Shown one piece after another: positions 17,705-26,889 of a DNA stretch of 64,000 nt; position 1 is the first letter of the stretch, and every line of letters starts with the position of its first letter. Source of the DNA: Notoacmeibacter ruber (GTDB taxonomy: Bacteria > Pseudomonadota > Alphaproteobacteria > Rhizobiales > Rhizobiaceae). Both the position numbers and the translations under genes were made by a program. The notes under the pieces were generated by a model. The model was not told where the DNA came from and searched no databases. It was given only the letters and a program-made list of their open reading frames with translations. Location of the stretch: NCBI RefSeq assembly GCF_003668555.1, contig NZ_RCWN01000001.1, forward strand, positions 1,302,001 through 1,366,000. The letters run 5' to 3'.

Positions 17705-19270
17705 ATGAGCGATAATCGCTTCTATATCACGACCCCCATTTTTTATCCGAACGGCGTTCCGCATATCGGCCATGCCTATACCGCCGTCGCTACCGACGTT
17801 CTTGCCCGCTTTCAAAGATTGGACGGCAAGGACGTATTCTTTCTGACCGGTACCGATGAGCACGGCCAGAAGATGCAGCAGACGGCACAGAAGGAGGGCA
17901 TCGCTCCGATCGAACTGGCCGATACCAACTCCGCTGTCTTCCGGCGCATGGTCGAGGTGTTGGGCTGCTCGAACGACGATTTCATCCGGACGACCGAACC
18001 TCGGCACCGCGATGCCTGCCAGGCACTCTGGAAAAAGATGCAGGAGCGCGGTGACATCTATCTCGACAGTTATGGCGGCTGGTACTCTGTCCGCCAGGAA
18101 GCCTTTTTCGACGAGAAGGAAACGACCCTCGGCGATGACGGTGTCCGCCGCGAACCGCTGGGCTCGCCTGTCGAATGGGTCGAAGAAGAAAGCTACTATT
18201 TCCGTCTCTCGGCCTACGGCGAAAAACTTCTGGACCATTATGAGAAGAACCCGAACTTTATCGGCCCGGCTGAGCGCCGCAACGAGGTCGTGAGTTTTGT
18301 CAAAGGCGGCCTGAAGGATCTTTCGATTTCGCGGACGACCTTCGACTGGGGCGTGCCGGTTCCTGACAATCCCGACCACGTTATGTATGTCTGGGTCGAT
18401 GCGCTGACGAACTACATCACCGCAGCCGGCTACCCGGACGAAAGCGCCGACCGTTGGTCGTACTGGCCTGCCAATGTGCACATTATCGGCAAGGATATCG
18501 TTCGGTTTCACGCCGTCTATTGGCCTGCCTTCCTTATGAGTGCCGGCGTCGAGCTGCCTCGGCGCGTCTATGCGCACGGCTTTTTGCTCAACAAGGGCGA
18601 GAAGATGAGCAAGAGCGTCGGCAATGTGGTCGATCCGTTTAATCTGGTCGAGGCCTATGGACGCGATCAGCTCCGCTATTTCCTGATGCGTGAGACCGTG
18701 TTCGGTCAGGACGGGTCCTATAGCCACGAGGCGATCGTGGCCCGCATCAATGCCGATCTTGCGAACGATCTCGGCAATCTGGCGCAACGCTCGCTCTCCA
18801 TGATCGGCAAGAATTGCGCATCCGCCGTTCCAAAACGCGGCGATTTGACCCCGGCCGATACCGCAATGCTCGAGCGCGCAAGGAGCGCCTTGAAAGAGGC
18901 CCGTGAAGCGATGGCGCATCAGCGTATCCACGCCGCGCTCGTTGCTGTCTTCGGGGCCGTTTCCGAAGCCAATCGCTATTTCGCGGCGCAAGAGCCCTGG
19001 GCGTTGAAGAAGAACGATCCGGACCGGATGGAGAGCGTGCTCTGGACGACGGCAGAGACGCTGAGAATACTGGCGATACTGGCTCAGCCTGTCATTCCGG
19101 AAGCTGCCGGCAAGCTGCTGGAACTTCTTGCGGTACCGGCCGATGAGCGCAGTTTTGCTCATGTCGATGTACGGTACGAACTTCGGTCCGGCGAGGAACT
19201 GCCCAAGCCAACTCCGATATTTCCGCGTTTCGTGGAAAAAGAGGACGAAGCGGGGAAGGGCGCGGCGTGA
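17705..19270 (+). CDS. metG: Methionyl-tRNA synthetase
   Basis: This 521-residue class I synthetase charges tRNA-Met. The HIGH motif is HIGH at residues 20-23 and KMSKS lies at 300-304. '[15 protein letters not shown]' and '[17 protein letters not shown]' are conserved pocket segments. It is the short form without a C-terminal EMAP/Trbp-like dimerisation domain, and it lacks the four-cysteine zinc knuckles of E. coli MetG, like many alphaproteobacterial enzymes. Its TGA overlaps the GTG start of the TatD gene. Confidence 0.97.
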   Translation: MSDNRFYITTPIFYPNGVPHIGHAYTAVATDVLARFQRLDGKDVFFLTGTDEHGQKMQQTAQKEGIAPIELADTNSAVFRRMVEVLGCSNDDFIRTTEPRHRDACQALWKKMQERGDIYLDSYGGWYSVRQEAFFDEKETTLGDDGVRREPLGSPVEWVEEESYYFRLSAYGEKLLDHYEKNPNFIGPAERRNEVVSFVKGGLKDLSISRTTFDWGVPVPDNPDHVMYVWVDALTNYITAAGYPDESADRWSYWPANVHIIGKDIVRFHAVYWPAFLMSAGVELPRRVYAHGFLLNKGEKMSKSVGNVVDPFNLVEAYGRDQLRYFLMRETVFGQDGSYSHEAIVARINADLANDLGNLAQRSLSMIGKNCASAVPKRGDLTPADTAMLERARSALKEAREAMAHQRIHAALVAVFGAVSEANRYFAAQEPWALKKNDPDRMESVLWTTAETLRILAILAQPVIPEAAGKLLELLAVPADERSFAHVDVRYELRSGEELPKPTPIFPRFVEKEDEAGKGAA

Positions 19271-20061
19271 CGCTTATCGACAGCCACTGCCATCTCGATT
19301 TTCCGCAGTTCCAGGAAGACTTTTCCGGCGTTCTTTCGCGCGCGGCCAACGCTGGCGTTCGCCGCATGGTGACGATTTCAACGAGGGTTCGGCAGATCGA
19401 AACGCTCCGGGCGATCGCAGAAGCCAACGACTGCATCTATTTCTCGGTCGGTACCCATCCGCACCAGGCAGCGAAAGAAACCGACGTGACGGTCGATGAG
19501 CTTCTGAACCATGCGGCGCATGAGAAATGTGTCGCCATCGGAGAAGCTGGTCTCGATTACTTCTATGATAACGCGCCGCGGGATGATCAGGAGCGGAGCT
19601 TTCGGATACATATCGATGCGGCGCGGCAGAGCGGACTTCCGCTGGTTATCCATGCGCGCGATGCCGACGAAGATGTCGCATCCATCTTGCATGAAGAGAC
19701 AGGGAAGGGGGCTTTCCCCTTTATACTACACTGCTTTTCCTCCGGGCGTGCGCTGGCGGAGACGGCTGTCGAACTGGGTGGCTATGTCTCCTTCTCGGGC
19801 ATTCTCACATTCAAGCGCTCAGACGAGTTGCGCGCGATTGCCGCCGATCTGCCTCTTGACCGTCTTCTGATCGAAACCGACGCGCCCTATCTGGCGCCGC
19901 AACCCTGGCGCGGCCAGACAAATGAGCCGGCCTACGTTGCCGAGACCAATCGCATCCTCGCAGAGTGTCATGGGATGGAGGCCTCGCAAATGGCCGCCCG
20001 GACGACGGAAAATTGCCTGCGTTGTTTTTCCAAGATGCCGCCACTGACGGAGGTTGCTTAG
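19267..20061 (+). CDS. TatD-family metal-dependent hydrolase
   Basis: This 264-residue TIM-barrel hydrolase is of the TatD/YcfH type. Metal ligands are visible in 'IDSHCHLDF', '[10 protein letters not shown]', '[10 protein letters not shown]', 'HCFSSG' and '[14 protein letters not shown]'. Related enzymes are 3'-5' exonucleases or D-aminoacyl-tRNA deacylases. It starts at GTG overlapping the metG stop in GTGA, and the metG-tatD-MBL order is common in alphaproteobacteria. The substrate is not fixed by sequence. Confidence 0.93.
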   Translation: MTLIDSHCHLDFPQFQEDFSGVLSRAANAGVRRMVTISTRVRQIETLRAIAEANDCIYFSVGTHPHQAAKETDVTVDELLNHAAHEKCVAIGEAGLDYFYDNAPRDDQERSFRIHIDAARQSGLPLVIHARDADEDVASILHEETGKGAFPFILHCFSSGRALAETAVELGGYVSFSGILTFKRSDELRAIAADLPLDRLLIETDAPYLAPQPWRGQTNEPAYVAETNRILAECHGMEASQMAARTTENCLRCFSKMPPLTEVA

Positions 20062-20066
20062 CCCTC

Positions 20067-20879
20067 GTGCCAAAACTACGTTTCACGATGCTCGGATGCG
20101 GCTCTTCGCCTGGTGTGCCGCGGCTCACCGGCGACTGGGGCAAGTGCGATCCCAAACAGCCGAAGAACCGTCGTCTGCGCGCATCGGCGCTTGTCCAACG
20201 CATCGCCGATGATGGCCAGATGACAACTGTGGTGATCGATACCGGGCCAGACTTTCGCGAGCAGATGATCAGCGCTGGCGTTACGGAACTGCATGGTGCG
20301 GTGTATACCCACGCTCACGCGGACCATCTGCACGGCATCGATGATCTTCGCGGCTATTGGCTGACACAGGGTGCGTTGGTCCCAACCTATGCCGATGAGG
20401 CAACATTCGAGCGTATCTATGATGGCTTCCGCTATGTGTACGAGACGCCACCGGATTCAGCCTATCCACCCATATTGAGCCGCAATGAGATCCAGGTGGG
20501 CGTTCCGTTCCAGATCGATGGTGACGGCGGGCCAATCTCTTTTCTGCCGCTCCATCAGGAGCACGGCTCGATCCATTCGCTCGGCTTTCGCATCGGTCCA
20601 TTGGCCTACTGCACGGATGTTTCGGCCTGGCCGGAGGAAACGGTCGAGCAGCTTCATAATCTGCAATTGCTGGTCGTCGATGCGCTTCAATATCGTCGAC
20701 ACCCCAGCCATTTCAGTCTGGAGCAGGCGGTCGAGTGGGTCGATTACCTAAAGCCGGAGCGAGCGGTACTTACTCACATGCATACGCTGCTTGATTACGA
20801 CACGGTGATGGCTGAAACGCCAGGCCATGTGGAGCCTGGTTTCGACGGGCTGACAGTCGAGCTTCACATCGACGATTGA
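20067..20879 (+). CDS. MBL-fold metallo-hydrolase (PhnP-like)
   Basis: This 270-residue metallo-beta-lactamase-fold protein has the metal-binding signature 'THAHADHLHG' and downstream ligands in 'YCTDVS' and 'LTHMHTLLDYD'. The preferred start is GTG at 20067, five bases after the tatD stop, giving the family N terminus 'PKLRFTMLGCGSSPGVPR'. GGAGG lies 13 bases upstream inside tatD. Relatives include PhnP (a cyclic phosphodiesterase) and RNase Z-like proteins. Without phn genes nearby, a phosphonate role is not supported. This is the last gene of the rlpA-to-MBL run. Confidence 0.85.
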   Translation: MPKLRFTMLGCGSSPGVPRLTGDWGKCDPKQPKNRRLRASALVQRIADDGQMTTVVIDTGPDFREQMISAGVTELHGAVYTHAHADHLHGIDDLRGYWLTQGALVPTYADEATFERIYDGFRYVYETPPDSAYPPILSRNEIQVGVPFQIDGDGGPISFLPLHQEHGSIHSLGFRIGPLAYCTDVSAWPEETVEQLHNLQLLVVDALQYRRHPSHFSLEQAVEWVDYLKPERAVLTHMHTLLDYDTVMAETPGHVEPGFDGLTVELHIDD

Positions 20880-21138
20880 TCTTGAGCCCGATAACGCCCG
20901 GTCGGATTGCGATCGGCCGCGATTAGAGGTCCCAACCCAAACAGCAATCCAAGCCTCAATGGTCGTCTGGCTGCCTAATGAGCGGTCAGGTGACCATTTT
21001 CATATTCCATTCAAATCCGAACAGACCGAGCCTCGTACTACACTAGGTTCCATAATCAATATTATGCCAATTATAGATCGGCGTTTCAGCTTGTACACTG
21101 GGAATTGGACGCGTCCTGCCCTGCGCTTCGGCAATATC
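20880..21138. other. Intergenic region, A/T-rich for this window
   Basis: About 259 bases lie between two convergent genes. The stretch near 21000-21100 is clearly richer in A/T than the surrounding coding DNA. A 63-codon open frame on the plus strand (20959-21150) runs into the M20 gene but has no ribosome site or recognisable sequence. I see no strong terminator hairpin. Confidence 0.4.
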
Positions 21139-22314
21139 TTACCCGGTTAGCGGCAGCGCTGTTTCTGCGAGCTGGATCCAGTAGCGAACGCCATGAGGGA
21201 TCGCATCATCGTTGAAATCGTAGTTCGGGCTGTGCAGGCCCGCGCTATCGCCATTACCGACAAAAATGTAAGCGCCCGGCCGCGCTTCCAGCATGTAGGC
21301 GAAGTCTTCCGCGCCCATCAGTGGTGGATGATCGGTGAACACGTTTTCGTTGCCGGCCACACGCTGTGCGGCAGTCGCTGCCACCATGACCGCATCGGCG
21401 TCATTGACCGTCACGGGATAACCACGCCGATACTGAAACGTGGCCTGGACACCATACGCGGCAGAAATGCCATCGACGACGCGCCGTATGGCAGCCTCCG
21501 TTTCTTCGCGGATACGTGGCGACAGCGTCCGCACCGTTCCTCCGAGCTTCACCCGTTCTGGAATGACGTTGAAGGCCGAACTATCGGCTTCCAGCTTTGT
21601 GATGGACACGACGTTGGCTTCAAGCGGATCAGTATTGCGCGACACGACTGTCTGCAGCGAGACGATCATCTGGGCAGCAGCGACCATCGGGTCGGCGGTA
21701 CTGTGCGGAATAGCGGCGTGCCCACCCTTCCCCACGATTTCGATCAGCGGATAGTCGGCCGATGCCATGATCCCGCCGTTTCGCATGCCAAATTGCCCGA
21801 TAGGCAGCCCCGGCAAATTATGCATGCCGAAGATTTGCTCAATGGAAAAGCGCTCCATGAGACCGTCTTCAACCATCACCCGACCACCAGCGCCGCCTTC
21901 CTCAGCCGGCTGAAAGATTACGGCGACCGTTCCGCCGAAATGACGCGTGTTGCAGAGTTCGCGGGCTGCGCCGAGCAGCATCGCTGTATGGCCATCATGC
22001 CCGCATGCGTGCATCTTTCCGGAGTTTTTAGAGGTCCAGGGCACGCCGCTTGTTTCGCGGATCGGCAGCGCGTCCATATCGGCACGGAAGCCGATGACGC
22101 GGCCCCCTGGCCCGTGACGCCCGTGAATGAGACCGACCACGCCGGTGCGACCGATCCCGGTGACGACTTCATCGCAACCGAAGCTCCTCAACTGATCGGC
22201 AGCAAAGCCGGCTGTCCTTTGGACATCGAAGAGCAGTTCGGGATGCGCATGGATATCTTGTCGCCATGCGGCGATCTCCGAAGCGCGATTGGCTAGATTG
22301 TCGGTGAGGGCCAT
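21139..22314 (-). CDS. M20-family amidohydrolase (hippurate hydrolase-like)
   Basis: This 391-residue metallopeptidase/amidohydrolase belongs to the M20D group. Visible metal-site and catalytic segments are 'MHACGHDGHTAMLLGAAR', 'VIFQPAEEGGAGGRVMVEDG', 'FGMHNLPGLPIGQFGMR' and 'MGAEDFAYMLEARPGAYIFVGNG'. A dimerisation insert (about residues 185-300) includes 'GKGGHAAIPHSTADPM'. Such enzymes remove acyl groups from N-acyl amino acids (hippurate, IAA conjugates). AGGA precedes the ATG. The gene is followed at 17 bases by the upstream DUF423 gene; the two may be cotranscribed. Confidence 0.92.
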   Translation of the reverse strand: MALTDNLANRASEIAAWRQDIHAHPELLFDVQRTAGFAADQLRSFGCDEVVTGIGRTGVVGLIHGRHGPGGRVIGFRADMDALPIRETSGVPWTSKNSGKMHACGHDGHTAMLLGAARELCNTRHFGGTVAVIFQPAEEGGAGGRVMVEDGLMERFSIEQIFGMHNLPGLPIGQFGMRNGGIMASADYPLIEIVGKGGHAAIPHSTADPMVAAAQMIVSLQTVVSRNTDPLEANVVSITKLEADSSAFNVIPERVKLGGTVRTLSPRIREETEAAIRRVVDGISAAYGVQATFQYRRGYPVTVNDADAVMVAATAAQRVAGNENVFTDHPPLMGAEDFAYMLEARPGAYIFVGNGDSAGLHSPNYDFNDDAIPHGVRYWIQLAETALPLTG

Positions 22315-22331
22315 TGGCCGTTCCTATCAGG

Positions 22332-22688
22332 TCAGCTGGAGCGCGGGCGCAAGAAGCCGGCAATTATGACGGTGAACCATGCCACCATAAGCGTGGAACC
22401 GCCGAGCGGCGCAGCGTAAGGAAATAGTCCTGACTGCCCCACTGCCCTCAACATGACGTCGCAAGAGAATAGCCCCGCCCCGAGCGCCATCAAAATCGCG
22501 GCAACCGCCACAATACGAGAGCGTGACAGGTGACCGGCAAGTGCGATCAGAGCCGGAGCGTGAGCCAGGAGGATAAGCGCCACGGCAGACGTCAATCGCG
22601 CATCGGCTGATCCGTGCGCCGAATAGGCAGCGGTCGCAACGCCTAGCAGTCCAAAGACGCCTGCCAAGGACATGATAATGCTGTTCAC
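22332..22688 (-). CDS. DUF423 membrane protein
   Basis: This encodes a 118-residue, four-helix inner-membrane protein of the DUF423 (YgdD/YwdK-like) family. The N-terminal 'GVFGLLGVATAAYSAHG' is the family signature, although the usual 'GAFGAHG' is altered to 'YSAHG'. It starts at GTG 22688 with GAGAAGG nearby. The function is unknown. It is divergent from mazG and lies directly upstream of the M20 amidohydrolase on the same strand. Confidence 0.85.
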   Translation of the reverse strand: MNSIIMSLAGVFGLLGVATAAYSAHGSADARLTSAVALILLAHAPALIALAGHLSRSRIVAVAAILMALGAGLFSCDVMLRAVGQSGLFPYAAPLGGSTLMVAWFTVIIAGFLRPRSS

Positions 22689-22813
22689 GATGCCTTCTCT
22701 CCCGGTTTGAATTCGGCCATAGCTGTGGACGAAATTGATCTAGTGCGCAAACCGCTTCCGATCAGGGTTTCGCCACTACGGTGTCGCGCAAAAAACGGAT
22801 GGAGCCCTTCGTC

Positions 22814-23662
22814 ATGAGAGCCACGAAAGAAATAGCCCACCTCCTGCAGATCATGAAGCGCCTTCGCGACCCGGTAACCGGTTGTCCCTGGGACATAGAG
22901 CAGAATTTCCAGTCCATCACGCCCTATACGATCGAGGAAGCCTACGAGGTAGCTGATGCGATCGAACGCGGCGATATGGTGGACCTGAAAGACGAACTCG
23001 GAGATTTGCTGCTCCAGGTCGTCTATCACGCACAGATGGCGTCCGAAGACGGGCAATTCGGTTTTGGCGACGTGGTGGAGGCCGTTTCGCGAAAGATGAT
23101 TCGTCGCCACCCTCACGTCTTCGGCGACACAGGTCCAAGGCCTGTCGATGAGGTCAACAGGATGTGGGATGTAATCAAGGCCGAAGAGCGTGCTGAGAAA
23201 CGCGAGGCCAAGCTGGCCGCCGGCCTTCCAGCAGAAGCAAGAAACGGCCCCTTGGGAGAAGTGCCGAGTGCCCTGCCCGCCTTGTCACGCGCCGAAAAAT
23301 TGCAAAAACGTGCCGCGACATTCGGCTTCGATTGGCCGGATGCCCAGCAGGTTCTGGACAAGATCGAGGAAGAGATCAGCGAACTCCGCATCGCGATCGA
23401 AGGCAGAAACAATGCGGAGAAAAAAGATGAATTGGGTGACGTGCTCTTCGCGGTGGCAAATTTGGCGAGGCATCTGAAGATCGACCCGGAAGATGCGTTG
23501 CGCGGAACGAACCGGAAATTCGTTCGTAGGCTCGAAGGGGTCGAACTGAAGATGCAGCAGGCGGGACGTTCTCTGAACGACGCAAGCCTTGAGGAGATGG
23601 AATCGGCCTGGACGCAGATCAAGAACGAAGAAAAGAAGGACCGAAATTTCTCAGACCAATGA
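22814..23662 (+). CDS. mazG: Nucleoside triphosphate pyrophosphohydrolase MazG
   Basis: This 282-residue all-alpha NTP pyrophosphohydrolase hydrolyses (d)NTPs to monophosphates and lowers damaged nucleotides or ppGpp-linked signals. The N-terminal MazG domain shows 'LRDPVTGCPWDIEQNFQSI' and 'YTIEEAYEVADAIERGDMVD', followed by 'LKDELGDLLLQVVYHAQMA'. The C-terminal repeat carries 'KIEEEISELRIAIE' and 'ELGDVLFAVANLARHL'. The start at 22814 (ATG with TGGAG upstream) is preferred over in-frame starts at 22781 and 22799. Its end overlaps the convergent hflX by 12 bases. Confidence 0.93.
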   Translation: MRATKEIAHLLQIMKRLRDPVTGCPWDIEQNFQSITPYTIEEAYEVADAIERGDMVDLKDELGDLLLQVVYHAQMASEDGQFGFGDVVEAVSRKMIRRHPHVFGDTGPRPVDEVNRMWDVIKAEERAEKREAKLAAGLPAEARNGPLGEVPSALPALSRAEKLQKRAATFGFDWPDAQQVLDKIEEEISELRIAIEGRNNAEKKDELGDVLFAVANLARHLKIDPEDALRGTNRKFVRRLEGVELKMQQAGRSLNDASLEEMESAWTQIKNEEKKDRNFSDQ

Positions 23663-25036
23663 CCTACCCAGGCGTCGTTGAAGGGTCGCCATGGCGTCGG
23701 CCGTCATCTTGAGGTCGAGCGAGACGCTGCCATCCTCTTCGTCGACCCGGCGCACCACCTCTCCGTTGGAATAGATCCAATCGAGATGCCGCAATTCGTC
23801 CGGAGCTAGACGTAAGGCCACGTCGCGAACGGCGCCGGCAAGCCGCTTTTCGATCGCCTTCAGAAGATCGTCGATTCCCCTGCCCTCTCTGGCAGAAATG
23901 GCGACGATTTCAGAACTTTCAGCCTGCTCCTCACGCTGGCGGCGCGTCTCGTCCGGCAAGAGATCCATCTTGTTCCAGACTTCGAGAACCCTCTGCGGAT
24001 CGTCGGTCTGGACGCCTAGATCGGACAGGATCGCATCCACATCTTCAGCCTGTGCGGCAGCGTCCGGATCGGACATATCGCGCAGATGGATGATGAGATC
24101 AGCCTCCACTACCTCTTCCAGGGTCGCACGAAATGCGGCGACCAAATGCGTCGGCAATTCGGAAATGAAGCCCACAGTGTCTGAAAAAATTGCATCGGTA
24201 CCATGCGGGAGCTTCAGCCGGCGCAGTGTGGGATCGAGAGTCGCGAAAAGCATGTCCTCAGCGAGCACCCCTGCCCCGGTCAGCGCATTGAAAAGCGTAG
24301 ACTTTCCGGCATTGGTATACCCCACTATCGACACGATGGGATAAGGGACCTTGCGGCGCTTGGCACGGTGCAGTTCGCGTGTTCTGCGAACCTGTTCCAG
24401 CTCTTTTTTCAGCCGGGCGATCTTTTCCCGCAAGATGCGGCGGTCCGCCTCGATCTGCGTTTCGCCGGGACCACCCAGAAAGCCGGCGCCGCCGCGCTGG
24501 CGTTCAAGGTGCGTCCAGGAACGGACCAGCCGCCCTCGCTGATACTCCAGATGCGCCAGTTCGACCTGGAGCGTTCCCTCCTTCGTCCGGGCGCGTTCAC
24601 CGAAAATTTCGAGAATGAGCCCGGTGCGGTCGAGAACCTTGGCTTTCAGTTCGCGCTCGAGATTGCGCTGTTGAACCGGCGTCAACGGATGATCGATCAC
24701 AACGACCTCGACGTCCGCTTCGACGACGTTTGCGGCAAGTTCTTCGATCTTGCCGCTGCCGAGCAGCGTGCCGGGACGCGGCTTGCTGACCATGACGATC
24801 TCACTCTGATGCACATCGAGGCCGATGGCGCGCGCGAGCCCGATCGTCTCTTCCTGACGGGCCGCCGGCTGACGGGCATTGGCCGTTTCGGCGCCCTCGG
24901 TCGGTCGCTGCTTGGGATTTGTGAGAACCGGTGTGATCGTTATTGCGCGCGTCGGCGACTGGTCATTGACGATCTGGAAGGCGACAGGTCCTTTCCGGGC
25001 GCCTTCTTCCGCTTTTTCTGAGTCAGAGTCGGTCAA
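23651..25036 (-). CDS. hflX: GTPase HflX
   Basis: This 461-residue ribosome-associated GTPase rescues or splits stalled 70S ribosomes. An N-terminal ATP-binding-like HflX domain contains 'GSGKIEELA' and 'DHPLTPVQQRNLE', then a helical linker ('GGPGETQIEADRR'). The GTPase domain has G1 'GYTNAGKST', the G3 region 'FSDTVGFI' and G4 'NKMD'. The start is a TTG directly after the hfq TGA; it gives the only long frame and has SD-like GGATGAAGA inside hfq. hfq-hflX is a conserved operon and the product is cytoplasmic. Confidence 0.95.
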   Translation of the reverse strand: MTDSDSEKAEEGARKGPVAFQIVNDQSPTRAITITPVLTNPKQRPTEGAETANARQPAARQEETIGLARAIGLDVHQSEIVMVSKPRPGTLLGSGKIEELAANVVEADVEVVVIDHPLTPVQQRNLERELKAKVLDRTGLILEIFGERARTKEGTLQVELAHLEYQRGRLVRSWTHLERQRGGAGFLGGPGETQIEADRRILREKIARLKKELEQVRRTRELHRAKRRKVPYPIVSIVGYTNAGKSTLFNALTGAGVLAEDMLFATLDPTLRRLKLPHGTDAIFSDTVGFISELPTHLVAAFRATLEEVVEADLIIHLRDMSDPDAAAQAEDVDAILSDLGVQTDDPQRVLEVWNKMDLLPDETRRQREEQAESSEIVAISAREGRGIDDLLKAIEKRLAGAVRDVALRLAPDELRHLDWIYSNGEVVRRVDEEDGSVSLDLKMTADAMATLQRRLGRSLV

Positions 25037-25279
25037 TCAGTCTTCATCCACTTCCCCAGTGAAGAGCTGCACGGGCTGACTGGGCATGATCGTGGAAATG
25101 GCGTGCTTGTAGACCAGTTGGGAGTGGCCATCCCGCCGCAAGAAGACGCAGAAATTGTCGAAAGACGTGACAACCCCGGTGAGCTTCACGCCATTGACCA
25201 GAAAGATTGTCAGGGATGTTTTGTTTTTACGGACGGTATTGAGAAATACGTCCTGAAGATTTTGCGACCGATCAGACAT
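25037..25279 (-). CDS. hfq: RNA chaperone Hfq
   Basis: This 80-residue Sm-like hexameric RNA chaperone pairs small RNAs with mRNAs. The start at 25279 gives the canonical N terminus '[14 protein letters not shown]'. The proximal-face core '[22 protein letters not shown]' and the Sm2 motif 'YKHAISTI' are intact. The C-terminal tail is short and acidic (GEVDED), as in other alphaproteobacteria. It directly precedes hflX, and the 218 bases upstream, before trkA, should hold its promoter. The frame is open upstream to 25342, but those codons are not conserved Hfq sequence. Confidence 0.97.
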   Translation of the reverse strand: MSDRSQNLQDVFLNTVRKNKTSLTIFLVNGVKLTGVVTSFDNFCVFLRRDGHSQLVYKHAISTIMPSQPVQLFTGEVDED

Positions 25280-25497
25280 TTTTTTCACTGTAATCCTACA
25301 CGTGCCCCCTCGATGACGCCGTCGATAATGGCGTTTCTCCATTCGGACAACAGATTATTTCCGACTGCTCGCGGTTATCAAACTGCCACCGGTTCCGCAA
25401 CTATGGCACATGATGGTGTGCAACGAAGCAGGGGCCGGAAAACCGCGGAGCGAGGCCTCTTCGCGCGCCTCTCATCCGAAAGAATGACGAACCGGGA

Positions 25498-26874
25498 TCA
25501 GAAGAATTCAAGACTGACACGAAACACTTGCTCGACCTCCCGAACGGACTCCTGCATCGAAAGGATGACAACGCGATCGGAGGGCTTGATCTTGGTATTG
25601 CCTGTCGGGCGAATGACCTGATTGTCCCGGAAAATCGCACCGATCCGCGCCCCCACGGGCAGGTTGGCCTCCCGAAGCGGAGTGCCGACCAGCGGCGACG
25701 TCTCAAGAGCTTCGGCCTCGATGATCTCGGCAGCCCCCTTTTGAACGGAATGAACCGCTCGGATACGCCCACGGCGAACATGCTGCAAAACACGGCTGAT
25801 CGTAACGGATCGCGGATTGACGAAAGCGTCGATCCCCAGCAGGCGCGAAAACTCGTGATAGGATGGGTTGTTCATCAAAACGAGATTGGAGCCACACCCG
25901 ACACGTTTCGCCATGACGCCCGAGAGAATATTCACCTGGTCGTCATTGGTCAGCGCTACGAAGAGGTCTGCGTCGGCCACATCGGCTTCAACCAGCAGGT
26001 TCTGATCGAGCGCGCTTCCGTGCAGAACGACCGTTCTCTTCAATTGGTCTGCGATCATGGCGGCGCGATCGCGGTCTGATTCCATGATCTTCACACGCGC
26101 GCCGGTGCCACGCGTCTCGATGGCCTTGGCGACATAAAGGCCGATATTCCCACCACCGCCAATAACGATCCGCCTTGCGGCGGGTTCTTCATGGCCAAAC
26201 AGCGCCAGCGTGCGTTTGACCTGGGTCGTATCAGCGACCACATAGGCCGTATCGCCTGCATACATCTGGTCGGAGGAATGGGGTATGAAGAGCCGTTCGC
26301 CGCGCTGGATACCCACCACGGTGCTGCGAAGATCAGGAAACAGGTCCGAGAGCTGGCTCAGCGGCGTATTCACCACCGGGCATTCCTCGGCGCACTCGAT
26401 CGCCACCATGACGACCTTGTCATTTGCAAAGCGGACCACATCGGTTGCGCCAGGGATGGCAATACGGCGAAGCACCATCTCGCCGACTTCCTGTTCCGGC
26501 GAGATGATCACGTCGATCGGCATGTGATCGCGCGAAAATAGGTCCTGATAGGCGCCCTGCCGGTAAGACTGCGACCTGACGCGAGCAATTTTGGTCGGTA
26601 CGTCGAAAAGCGAGTGAGCCACCTGGCAGGCGACCATATTCACCTCGTCGTGCAGCGTGACGGCGATCATCATATCCGCATCGGCGGCGCCGGCCTGCTC
26701 AAGAATATCCGGATGCGAGCCGTGTCCGACGACGCCACGGGCATCGAGTGTGTCGCGGACCTGGCGTACCAGATCCATCGCCGTGTCGATCACCGTGACA
26801 TCGTGTTCTTCCGCGGAGAGGCGTTCGGCGATGCCATAACCGACGCGGCCAGCGCCGCAAATAATGATACGCAT
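25498..26874 (-). CDS. trkA: Trk potassium uptake regulator TrkA
   Basis: This 458-residue peripheral membrane protein gates TrkH/TrkG potassium channels by binding NAD(H). It has two RCK_N/RCK_C repeats. The first nucleotide-binding motif, GAGRVG (residues 7-12), is followed by 'VTVIDTAMDLV'; the second, GGGNIG, lies near residue 238, with 'GSALDQNLLVEADVADADLFVALTNDDQVN'. No TrkH is present in this window. It lies 15 bases after ntrX, as in most Rhizobiales, so it is probably read as part of the ntrYX transcript. Confidence 0.95.
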   Translation of the reverse strand: MRIIICGAGRVGYGIAERLSAEEHDVTVIDTAMDLVRQVRDTLDARGVVGHGSHPDILEQAGAADADMMIAVTLHDEVNMVACQVAHSLFDVPTKIARVRSQSYRQGAYQDLFSRDHMPIDVIISPEQEVGEMVLRRIAIPGATDVVRFANDKVVMVAIECAEECPVVNTPLSQLSDLFPDLRSTVVGIQRGERLFIPHSSDQMYAGDTAYVVADTTQVKRTLALFGHEEPAARRIVIGGGGNIGLYVAKAIETRGTGARVKIMESDRDRAAMIADQLKRTVVLHGSALDQNLLVEADVADADLFVALTNDDQVNILSGVMAKRVGCGSNLVLMNNPSYHEFSRLLGIDAFVNPRSVTISRVLQHVRRGRIRAVHSVQKGAAEIIEAEALETSPLVGTPLREANLPVGARIGAIFRDNQVIRPTGNTKIKPSDRVVILSMQESVREVEQVFRVSLEFF

Positions 26875-26889
26875 GAAAGAAAGTCGCCT

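Noticed and set aside
17660..19162. 500-codon minus-strand open frame opposite metG
   Set aside because: It is a shadow of metG; no ribosome site or motif supports it.
20959..21150. 63-codon plus-strand frame between the MBL hydrolase and M20 genes
   Set aside because: It overlaps the end of the M20 gene, lacks a ribosome site, and has composition unlike neighbouring proteins.
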